Source of the DNA: Lentisphaerae bacterium RIFOXYA12_64_32 | GTDB lineage: Bacteria > Verrucomicrobiota > Lentisphaeria > Oligosphaerales > YB12-FULL-65-16 | Length of the DNA: 37,121 nt | NCBI GenBank assembly: GCA_001803235.1 | Contig: MHBL01000292.1 | Span: 1-37,121, forward strand | Direction: 5' to 3' | Shown here: positions 22,643 to 29,485 of the stretch, piece after piece | Position numbering within the stretch: the stretch's first letter is position 1 | Layout: each line of letters opens with the position of its first letter | Program-made: the position numbers and the translations under genes | Notes under the pieces: model-generated | Told to the model about the DNA's origin: nothing | Database searches by the model: none | The model's input: the letters and a program-made list of their open reading frames with translations, nothing else

Positions 22643-25600
22643 TCACGGCGCCACCACGCAGCCGCCGTAGGCGCTGGGGTCCTGGTAGTTCTCGCGCGTG
22701 CCGTGCCAGACGATCTGGGTCTTGCGGCCCTGGCCGGTGTCGTCGTCGTCGATGGCCAGGTCGAAACCGAGCTGGCGGCCGGAGGTCAGGCCCGACACCG
22801 GGATGAGGAACTCCGCGCCCCAACCGGCAGCCGTCTTCCTCGCCACCGCCGTGGCGCCCGGCGGCACGCGGCCATCGAGGCGCGTCTCTGTCGCGTCCCC
22901 GCGCGGCGCGCGCAGCAGCAACTGGTAGACGCCGTCGCCGACCGCGGGCGTGCCGAGTGCGGGCGGACTGCGCAGGTCCAGGAACAACTCGATGCAGTCG
23001 CCGTTGTACGGGCCCGTCGCGGCCGGGAACAGGCCGCCGCCGTCGGTGACGTCGACCGCCACGTAGAGCACGTCGCCGCACGTCGCGGCCCAGGCCGCGG
23101 CGGAGAGGTCCTTCTCGCCCTGCCACGCGTCGCGCTCGGATGTGCTGGCGAACGGGTCGGCAACGCCGATCGCGACCTGGCGACGGCTGCGGACATCGAA
23201 CCGCGGCAAGTCCCGGACCTTGGCGAGGTCCCCGTCCAACGCTGGCGGACTCGCAAGCTTCGGCAACGCGACGGGTTTCCCCTCCGCCGCCTGTTCGCGC
23301 AAGGCCAGGGACCCGACGAACCCGAATCCGCCCTTCAACGCCACATGGACCTCGCTGACCGGGTCGAGCTGAACCGGAGTCTCGCTCCGAGCCCAGCCGT
23401 AGGCGCGATCACCGCCCTCCTGGGTGGTGATCGCTTTGGCCTGCCGCGCCGGGTCGTCGACAGGAACCAGACGCACCGGCGTGCGGACATCGCCACTGAC
23501 AGCCGTGACCTCGTACCAGCCCAGGTTGCCGTAGAGGTTACCCGCGTCGCCGGTGCGCAGTTCGACCTCAACCTGGTAGGCACCGGGCATGATCCCGGTC
23601 AGCTTCCACCCGAGCGTGTCACCGACACTGGGCAGGCCGAACACGCGCCGGTCGCCGTGATACGCGGGCGAGGTGTGGTTCTTGACCGGCCGCTCGGGAT
23701 CCACCTGTCGGACGACGTACGCATCGTCGACCGGGAACACGAGTTCGCGGGCCTGCAGGCGCGCGGTGTCGAAAAACTCCGCCGGCCCCGTGATGAGGAT
23801 CGGGTCGCGGCCGGCGGTGACGAGCACGCCATCGGCGGTGCGCGCCAGGTCAGCGGGATTGCCCCAGATATCGACCGCGGAGACCGCGGCCGGACTGCGG
23901 AACAACACGTCGCGTGTGCCGCGGTCCGCGTGCCAGACGATGCCCTTGACGTTCGCATCGGATTCCCACAGGTGTAGCTGCAACCTCCTAAGGCCCAGGT
24001 CGATACGACGCCAGTACGTGAAGCCATCCAGTTCCTGCGCCGCGGCGGCAACGGCAAAACACGACAGGCGCAGCGACCCGTCTTCGCAGAGCAACGGCAT
24101 GCCGCCCGTGATGCTCGAGTACCAGAACAACCGTTCCACGCCCTTGGCCATGTTCAGGTAGTAGTGCCGCACCGTGAAGGCGGCCGTGTCATCCTCCGGG
24201 ATCGGGCGGAACGGCCAGTTCGAGGTCCAGTTCGGGGCGAGTCCGGCCGGAGCTTTGGCGAGAAGCTGCTCGGTGGTAGCCGGCCACGCACCGATGCGCC
24301 GGTCCTGCCAGTAACCGACTTCCGTGTTCCACAGCGGCAGCTTGCCGACACCGTGCTGCTCCATGATCTGGTGCAGGCGGTCCAGGCGTCCTTCGAGATT
24401 CGCTTCCTCGGGCGAGCTCGGCGTGGTGTAGGCGTGGAACGAGAGCACGTCCATGTACGGGCCGCCGCCGCCCGCCAGCACCGCCTCGGTCCAGGCGAGG
24501 AAGTCGCCCGTGCCGGAGCAGCCGACAATCCGGATCTCAGGATCGACCTGGCGGCTGACCTCAAACGCCGCCTTGAGCAGCGCGACGTAGTCCGCCGTCG
24601 TGCCGCGGAAGAATCCGCTCTGCAGGTTGGCCGCATCACCGGTGTTCGGTTCGTTCCAGACCTCGAAGAACCGGATCCGGCCTTTGAACCGGGTCATGTA
24701 TTCGCGGCAGTAGTCCTGCCAGTCACGAATGTCCTTGGGCGGGAACGGTGCGCCTCCGCACACGTAGTAGCCGATCTCCGGGTGCGTGCTGGCCCAGGTC
24801 GGACTGTACGCCAGCACCGCCAGGACCTCGAACCCGGCGCGACGGAAGTTCTCGACCTTCTCCTCGGTTGCGAGGAAGTCGAACTTGCCCTTGCCCTCGC
24901 GCTCGTGGGCCGCCCACACGTCGCCGCTGTCCCAGAGCCGAACCCACTTGAACCCGGATTGGTACAACTCCTTGAGCCCGCCCGGGTGCACCCCGAACGG
25001 CGATGCGAGCGCGAGTCGGTCGGCGGTCGGCACCGACACCACTCCGACCGGTATTTCCTGCGTGTACTCGAAAGCGGCAACGCCGGGGCGCTCATAGACG
25101 GCGTGCATCCGCAGCACGTGGCAGCCGTTCAGCGACGAAGTGAACGTCACCGGCTGCGCCACGATCCCGCCGGCGGGCACGTCGAGGTCGACCTTGAATT
25201 CACCCACGGACTTGCCGTAGGGCGAGATCAGTTCGAAGCTGACCGGCACCTTGCCCGGCGCGTCCCAGAACGACTGGACCGAGAGCGTTGCCTGGATCGG
25301 CTCACCGCGCCGGAACAGCGCCCGGGGCTCAGCCACCGTGAGGCCAAACGAGAGCCGGTACCGGTCGGGCGCAGGGAACAGCCGCACCTCGTCGATGTTG
25401 AGCCAGGGGGCCGCGGCGGTGACGTGCAGGCGCATGCCCTCGGTCAGGGACAGTGGCGCGGTGCTGACAATGTCGCCCACGTAGACAGGCCACTGCTTCG
25501 AGGTCTTCGCCGGTACGCAACCCGGCTTGGGCTCGAAACCGACCGGCGCGCACTCCTTGCCATCCGCGCCGACCGCGGCAAGACGGTAGCGACAGACCAC

Positions 25601-25897
25601 GTTGAGCGGGTCCGCGTCGTCGTTGCCGGTGCGAACCCGCATCTCGAAGCAGTACAGGCCGGCCGGCAGTGCGGGCAGGTCCCACTCGATGGTTTCCTTG
25701 CCGGTCCGAATGCAGTTCGGCGCGGTCTTGTCGTCCGGCGCCGCGTTCAGGCGCCGCGCGGCAGCGCCCTGCAAAACCGCGACCGGCGTGACGGCCGCGT
25801 CCTGATCCTGCCCGGGCGCCGGGGGAATCAGCCACGCAGCCACGAGCAGCGCGGCCAGAGCGCCGCAGGACCGGAACCGTGCGTGCGGAGTTCGCAT
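22643..25897 (-). CDS. Exported clan GH-A-like glycoside hydrolase with C-terminal CBM9-like domain (1084 aa)
   Basis: A signal peptide (residues 1-29, PAPGQ end) indicates export. Residues 35-180 and 180-290 look like two beta-sandwich modules. A TIM barrel of about 300-560 resembles GH39/GH5-type retaining enzymes: VRLWDSGDVW, then FFEVWNEPN with Glu416 as likely acid/base, VLSFHAYT, and PLWNTEVGYW with Glu526 as likely nucleophile, 110 residues later. Residues 560-700 complete a beta domain. The last 150 residues (ALDGDLAKVRDLPRF onward, with DCIELFLDLR and ending WHGTRENYQDP) resemble carbohydrate-binding family 9. The enzyme probably acts on polysaccharide in the periplasm or outside. 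The exact family is uncertain. GAGAGG lies upstream of the ATG. Confidence 0.85.
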   Translation of the reverse strand: MRTPHARFRSCGALAALLVAAWLIPPAPGQDQDAAVTPVAVLQGAAARRLNAAPDDKTAPNCIRTGKETIEWDLPALPAGLYCFEMRVRTGNDDADPLNVVCRYRLAAVGADGKECAPVGFEPKPGCVPAKTSKQWPVYVGDIVSTAPLSLTEGMRLHVTAAAPWLNIDEVRLFPAPDRYRLSFGLTVAEPRALFRRGEPIQATLSVQSFWDAPGKVPVSFELISPYGKSVGEFKVDLDVPAGGIVAQPVTFTSSLNGCHVLRMHAVYERPGVAAFEYTQEIPVGVVSVPTADRLALASPFGVHPGGLKELYQSGFKWVRLWDSGDVWAAHEREGKGKFDFLATEEKVENFRRAGFEVLAVLAYSPTWASTHPEIGYYVCGGAPFPPKDIRDWQDYCREYMTRFKGRIRFFEVWNEPNTGDAANLQSGFFRGTTADYVALLKAAFEVSRQVDPEIRIVGCSGTGDFLAWTEAVLAGGGGPYMDVLSFHAYTTPSSPEEANLEGRLDRLHQIMEQHGVGKLPLWNTEVGYWQDRRIGAWPATTEQLLAKAPAGLAPNWTSNWPFRPIPEDDTAAFTVRHYYLNMAKGVERLFWYSSITGGMPLLCEDGSLRLSCFAVAAAAQELDGFTYWRRIDLGLRRLQLHLWESDANVKGIVWHADRGTRDVLFRSPAAVSAVDIWGNPADLARTADGVLVTAGRDPILITGPAEFFDTARLQARELVFPVDDAYVVRQVDPERPVKNHTSPAYHGDRRVFGLPSVGDTLGWKLTGIMPGAYQVEVELRTGDAGNLYGNLGWYEVTAVSGDVRTPVRLVPVDDPARQAKAITTQEGGDRAYGWARSETPVQLDPVSEVHVALKGGFGFVGSLALREQAAEGKPVALPKLASPPALDGDLAKVRDLPRFDVRSRRQVAIGVADPFASTSERDAWQGEKDLSAAAWAATCGDVLYVAVDVTDGGGLFPAATGPYNGDCIELFLDLRSPPALGTPAVGDGVYQLLLRAPRGDATETRLDGRVPPGATAVARKTAAGWGAEFLIPVSGLTSGRQLGFDLAIDDDDTGQGRKTQIVWHGTRENYQDPSAYGGCVVAP

Positions 25898-26118
25898 TGG
25901 ATTGGGGCCTCTCTTGATGTGCGGTTCGCCAGTTTCGTTGTGCCGTGGCGGCAGCGGCGGACAGAGGTTTCAGATGTCACCTGCTAGACACAAGGGAAGG
26001 GCGCTGTCGCGATGGCGGTGTCGTCGAATGGGCGTGACGTCCTCGCCGTCGGCGACAGGCATGAGAGTTGTCGGTCATCTCCCACGGTCGGGTTCCTTTC
26101 CGAGAATCTGGGGCCGTC

Positions 26119-26730
26119 TCACTCGTACTCCAGCCGCCCCAGCGCGACCAGGCTTGCGAGGTCCTCCACGTCCTGCGGGCGATAGCGCTTCACGACCTGT
26201 TCGGTCTTGCGGACTTGCTCGGGGGTGGCGGCGCCGAGCATGCGGCTGATGTCGGCAAGGTCTTGAACCCGGCCCGAAGCAAGTTTCATCAGGACCAGAT
26301 ACGGCAGTGCGACATAGGGCTGCCCGTCAGGGCCAGTCACGGGGCGGGCCAGGGCGGCATCGACCCACGGCTCGTCCACGGCAATCACGTCCAGGCAATG
26401 ATTGGTCGGCAACCTCCAGGTACTACCGCCGATAGCACGCGCCCCCAGTTTCACGGCCCTCGCTGTATCGAGCGCCGTCTCGGCTTCTGGCAGGTCGTCG
26501 CGGAGGATGAGGATGTCAACGTCAACCGTCATTCTTGCGGGCATGTAGAGGTGGGTCGCCAGGCCGCCAACGATCACAAATCGAACGGTTCCCTGGTACG
26601 TGCCGACGATGGCGCCGCCATATTCCGGGGCGCTCTCCCGCAGGGCGTCTGGTCTGCTGCCGCTGCCCGGCCTTGTCCGCCGCCGGGCCATAGCCAGAAA
26701 CGCCTGGCGCTGCTTTGCACTGAGAGCCAT
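26119..26730 (-). CDS. Nucleotidyltransferase-like protein (AbiEii/DUF-type, 203 aa)
   Basis: The core RFVIVGGLATHLYMPARMT then VDVDILI has the GG...A...R.T.DvDil pattern of substrate-binding nucleotidyltransferase-fold proteins, including AbiEii-like toxins. The later LPYLVLMKLASGRVQDLADI segment is also typical of that group. The ATG at 26730 was chosen (GGGAAGTGG upstream); a GTG at 26739 is possible. No partner antitoxin gene lies beside it, so it may be a solitary protein. A sigma-70 promoter precedes it and a MITE lies just upstream of that promoter. Confidence 0.75.
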   Translation of the reverse strand: MALSAKQRQAFLAMARRRTRPGSGSRPDALRESAPEYGGAIVGTYQGTVRFVIVGGLATHLYMPARMTVDVDILILRDDLPEAETALDTARAVKLGARAIGGSTWRLPTNHCLDVIAVDEPWVDAALARPVTGPDGQPYVALPYLVLMKLASGRVQDLADISRMLGAATPEQVRKTEQVVKRYRPQDVEDLASLVALGRLEYE

Positions 26731-26779
26731 GGATGCCACTTCCCTGATCCGCTTTCATCTCTTTCCCGTCTCGGTACCG

Positions 26780-26808
26780 AAGATAACAAAGGCTGGCGCG
26801 AAATGCAA
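26780..26808 (-). promoter_or_regulatory. Promoter of the nucleotidyltransferase-like gene
   Basis: On the minus strand TTGCAT (26808-26803), 17-bp spacer, TATCTT (26785-26780), about 50 bp before the start codon. Confidence 0.55.
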
Positions 26809-26817
26809 CCCGCGGGG

Positions 26818-26993
26818 ACCGGGCCCCAGGGCTGTTTCAAGATCCGTGACCGTCGCGTGCGGTGAGTACCCCCGGCGTGTCCCCACGCCGGGGGGGGGGG
26901 CGGCCTGAGGACAGGCCGCCCCTACTTGGTGTGCGCGGAGGCGTGGCCTTTCGAGACGCGGCGCCGGATCTTGAAACAGCCCTGACCGGGCCC
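26818..26993. mobile_element. MITE with 20-bp terminal inverted repeats and 9-bp target duplication
   Basis: The element spans 26827-26984 (158 bp). Its ends are perfect inverted repeats, CAGGGCTGTTTCAAGATCCG (26827-26846) and its complement (26965-26984). ACCGGGCCC flanks it directly on both sides (26818-26826 and 26985-26993), as expected for a 9-bp target-site duplication. The inside holds two hairpins, CCCGGCGTG-TCCC-CACGCCGGG and GGGCGGCCTG-AGGA-CAGGCCGCCC, with an 11-base G run, and no coding capacity. The insertion lies 10 bp upstream of the -35 box of the neighbouring gene. The parental transposon family is not identified. Confidence 0.85.
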
Positions 26994-27063
26994 AACGCCA
27001 CAGTGCGTGCCTGCGCGTTCGTGGTTTCGCCTTCAGGCAGTCTCACGCACCGCTGGCCGCGCG

Positions 27064-27100
27064 CAACCCGGACCGCGTGAACGCGGAACTACGAACCCGG
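27064..27100. repeat. Repeat F (copy 3)
   Basis: ACCGCGTGAACGCGGAACTA followed by CGAACCCGG, matching 22598-22625 and the complement of 36797-36845. It contains the short hairpin CCGCGTGAACGCGG. Confidence 0.6.
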
Positions 27101-27122
27101 CGCCATCCCAATGACCAGGGCT

Positions 27123-28280
27123 TCATTCTGTCAGGGATACATCGCGGAGATAGCGCGCCCAGGCCTGGGCCAGGCGGTGGCCGAACGCGGTGGCGGTGGT
27201 CTGGTTCACTTCCGCGCCACTGGCGTTGGCGTACGGGATCTCGATGGATGTGGCAAGGCGGATGCCCGGCAGGTGCCGGGCCCATTCGGAGCAACTCATT
27301 CCGGCGCTGTAGCTCGACGGCGTGTTCCACGCCTGGCCGAACGGCAGGTTGTCGCTGGCTGCGTACGGCAGTCCGGCTGGAGGCACGATCGCTTCGAGCA
27401 CGTCCCCGAACCGGCACTGCTCGCGCCAGATTGCGGCGTCCTCGGCCCCGACGAGATAGACGACCTCGTTGTGAACTCCGCGGATGTGTGGACAGTGCAG
27501 GTCCATGGCCGCGAGCGGGCGCCCGCGCGACCAGGCCGGCACGGTCTCGCGCAGGGCGCGCACCGAGGCGTAAACGCTCTCGCCGGCGTAGTCGCGGTTG
27601 TGGTCGTGCGGACGCCGGTTCTTGCCCTGGTCGCCGTCTTCGACGCCGTCCTTGTCCACGAACGGGACAACCATGATCTCGACATTCTCCGCCAGCCAGG
27701 CCGCGTCGTCCTCGCCGGCGAGGGCCGCATCCATCAAGCCTTCCAGCGAGTAGTCGGCCATCATCTCGCAGGCGTGATGGCGGCAGGTGAGCAGCAGGCG
27801 CACCTGTGCGTCACGATCCAGGCAACCGAGGTGCAGGCGTTCGACATCGCGACCGCGCGGCGTGCGGCACAGCGTCTCGCAGCGCAGGCGCGGGTTGCCG
27901 GCGTGGCGCGCCAGGAATTGCCGAAACCGCGTCTCCTGGTACGGCATGCCGAAACTGAACCGTACTTCCGATGCGACGTTCGCAAACCGGTACGTGAACG
28001 AATTGCCGCTGACGCACTCCGCACCGAGCCAGGCCCAGGTCTCACCACGATCAAGGCTGACCGCCGCGCCGCGCACGCCGAGCGCTGCGCTCTTGGTGAA
28101 CCGGAACGTCAGCGCACGCCCCGCCGCGCCGTGCACGGCAAAGCACCAGTAGAACCAGTCGGTCGTCGTGTCGCGCAAATCCTGGTGCAGGTCGACGACG
28201 TCGCCATCAATGGACTCGACGACGATGTTGCCGCCCGGGAAGTGCGCGTCGATGTTCAGGGGATGTGTTGGGGTGGACAT
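27123..28280 (-). CDS. M14 zinc carboxypeptidase, cytosolic-carboxypeptidase type (385 aa)
   Basis: Residues 1-115 resemble the beta-sandwich N-domain of cytosolic carboxypeptidases (FPGGNIVVES, DTTTDWFYWCFAV). The M14 domain follows. Its zinc ligands are His169 and Glu172 in RHHACEM (HxxE) and His262 in MDLHCPH; HNRDY is at 227-231, matching the usual PNRDW-like motif; the likely catalytic Glu347 is in SIEIPYA. No signal peptide is present, so it should act in the cytoplasm, removing C-terminal residues from peptides or modified protein tails. Eukaryotic relatives remove polyglutamate side chains; bacterial substrates are largely unknown. The gene lies downstream of a truncated TIM-barrel gene on the same strand. 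Confidence 0.88.
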   Translation of the reverse strand: MSTPTHPLNIDAHFPGGNIVVESIDGDVVDLHQDLRDTTTDWFYWCFAVHGAAGRALTFRFTKSAALGVRGAAVSLDRGETWAWLGAECVSGNSFTYRFANVASEVRFSFGMPYQETRFRQFLARHAGNPRLRCETLCRTPRGRDVERLHLGCLDRDAQVRLLLTCRHHACEMMADYSLEGLMDAALAGEDDAAWLAENVEIMVVPFVDKDGVEDGDQGKNRRPHDHNRDYAGESVYASVRALRETVPAWSRGRPLAAMDLHCPHIRGVHNEVVYLVGAEDAAIWREQCRFGDVLEAIVPPAGLPYAASDNLPFGQAWNTPSSYSAGMSCSEWARHLPGIRLATSIEIPYANASGAEVNQTTATAFGHRLAQAWARYLRDVSLTE

Positions 28281-28379
28281 GGTGTTCAGTGTTCAGGAAT
28301 GCGGTGGTTCAGAGGTTGCTGCAACAGGGGACACACGGTCTCATGATCGCCATACCAGTCCTGCCGAGACCTTGTCGAA

Positions 28380-28475
28380 ATCGGGCGCCGGTTGCGGTGC
28401 GGTCCGGCCGAGGGTCTCGGGCCGGGACGGCCCCGAGCACTCTACCGCGGTCCCAGAGGTCCCGCGCCACGGCCG
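28380..28475. repeat. Repeat B (copy 5), truncating a gene
   Basis: The modules CTCGGGCCGGGACGGCC and GGTCCCAGAGGTCCCGCGCC are present. On the minus strand its end abuts the 25th codon of the interrupted TIM-barrel gene at 28471-28545. Confidence 0.75.
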
Positions 28476-28545
28476 CCTTGCGCGCCAGAACCTCCAAAGG
28501 CAGGTCGGCCCATTGCCCAGTGCAGAGTGTGATGGGTCGCGCCAT
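28471..28545 (-). pseudogene. N-terminal relic of a TIM-barrel sugar isomerase gene
   Basis: A strong ribosome site (GGAAGGAGGA) and the ATG at 28545 lead into MARPITLCTGQWADLPLEVL. This is the typical opening strand and helix of xylose-isomerase-like epimerases of PVC bacteria, where continuation to a GYDGLE-like segment is expected. After about 25 codons the sequence becomes repeat B, and the rest of the gene is not found downstream. Either an insertion-linked deletion or a rearrangement at the repeat removed the remainder. The family assignment from 25 residues is from memory of such openings and is moderately secure. Confidence 0.55.
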
Positions 28546-28689
28546 GGTCAATCCTCCTTCCCGCGATGCCTGTTCCGGCTGTCGCCCCGTCCGAGAAATC
28601 CAAAGAAGTCCGGCAATATACGAAACCGCCCGGCAAAAAGCAAAAACCCGACGTGCATGGGCATAGTGCGTCAGCAGTTCCCGGTTGGC

Positions 28690-28825
28690 GTACCGCCCGG
28701 TCATACCGAGGTGAAACTGGCCACGACGCTTCCGGAGCCCGCGAGGACGCGGGCGCTCCAAAGTCAGCCCCCCGTGCCAGTCCCTGGAGCGCCCGCGTCC
28801 TCGCGGGCTCCCGGCCCCCTTCAGT
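28690..28825. repeat. Repeat C (copy 4)
   Basis: Arms at 28735-28760 and 28785-28810 are perfectly complementary (26 bp). The GGTCATACCGAGGTGAAACT flank is on the left, so this copy is inverted relative to copies 1 and 2. Between 28546 and 28690 no gene is visible. Confidence 0.8.
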
Positions 28826-28840
28826 TTCATTGGGAGCAAA

Positions 28841-29073
28841 GGGTGGAGCATAGACCCCTGCCGCCTTGTGTGGCAGGTGAACGGGTTCATCTTGGTTACT
28901 ACGCCGCACCGTGTCCCCTCTCTTCCCTTTCTCCCGTCCGCCGGCGGCGGACGGGAGAAAGGGAAGAGAGGGGGGCGCCTACGTTTGGCGGGCGAACCCG
29001 ATTCACCCGTGGCACAAGGCCACGGGGGTCTCACGCATGCGCCAGCACACCGTCGTTCCACCCGCGACGCATT
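28841..29073. repeat. Repeat D (copy 1), palindromic 230-bp element
   Basis: Begins GGGTGGAGCATAGACCCC and ends TTCCACCCGCGACGCATT, giving short terminal inverted repeats (GGGTGGA/TCCACCC). The centre is a long stem, CTCTCTTCCC...GTCCGCCG with its complement (about 28917-28970). Each half also carries a small hairpin with loop CTTGT (or its complement). About 95% identical to 32680-32914. Confidence 0.85.
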
Positions 29074-29237
29074 CCGCGTAGGCCCACCGGCAGTGGGACG
29101 GACGCCGGGAACAGCAGGTTCTGCCTTGCCTCCGGCTGACTCCGCCAGTACTTTTCCGGGGAAGCAAGGTCTTCCCGACCGGAATTGCCGCAGACTTCGA
29201 TTCAGCGCCAGAAGGTGCCTCCGCGTTCCTCGGCCCG

Positions 29238-29298
29238 TCGGGCACGGGCACGGGCACGGGAACGGGAACGGGAACGGGAACGGGCAAGGGCAAGGGGC
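29238..29298. repeat. Hexanucleotide (CGGGMA)n tract
   Basis: About ten units of CGGGCA or CGGGAA in succession. The region 29074-29237 before it shows no gene. Confidence 0.8.
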
Positions 29299-29353
29299 AC
29301 GAGAACGGACCGAGGCAGTGCCAAACTTGGCATGAAAACGGAAGAACGGATTG

Positions 29354-29378
29354 GACGGAGAGACGAAGATGGGGAGAC
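29354..29378 (+). promoter_or_regulatory. 25-bp leader block shared with the PKD-protein gene (copy 1)
   Basis: The 25 bases beginning GACGGAGAGACGAAGATGGG are identical to 31752-31776. The AGAGACGAAGA part can pair (one G-U) with each TCTTTGTCTCT unit of the downstream tandem repeat. Confidence 0.55.
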
Positions 29379-29388
29379 CGAAATCTGA

Positions 29389-29466
29389 GTCTTTGTCTCT
29401 AGTCTTTGTCTCTAGTCTTTGTCTCTAGTCTTTGTCTCTAGTCTTTGTCTCTAGTCTTTGTCTCTG
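29389..29466. repeat. Six tandem 13-bp units directly before a ribosome site
   Basis: Six head-to-tail copies of GTCTTTGTCTCTA (the last ends in G), perfect in the first five. The AGGAGGT ribosome site follows five bases later. Copy number could vary by slippage. Confidence 0.9.
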
Positions 29467-29485
29467 AAGGCAGGAGGTATCCCAA

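Noticed and set aside
24164..25987. A 607-codon plus-strand open frame opposite the large glycosidase gene
   Set aside because: Antisense to the signal peptide, catalytic barrel and upstream modules of a clearly recognisable enzyme; no motif of its own.
29389..29466. CRISPR array
   Set aside because: The 13-bp units are directly adjacent, with no spacers and no cas genes; this is a minisatellite.
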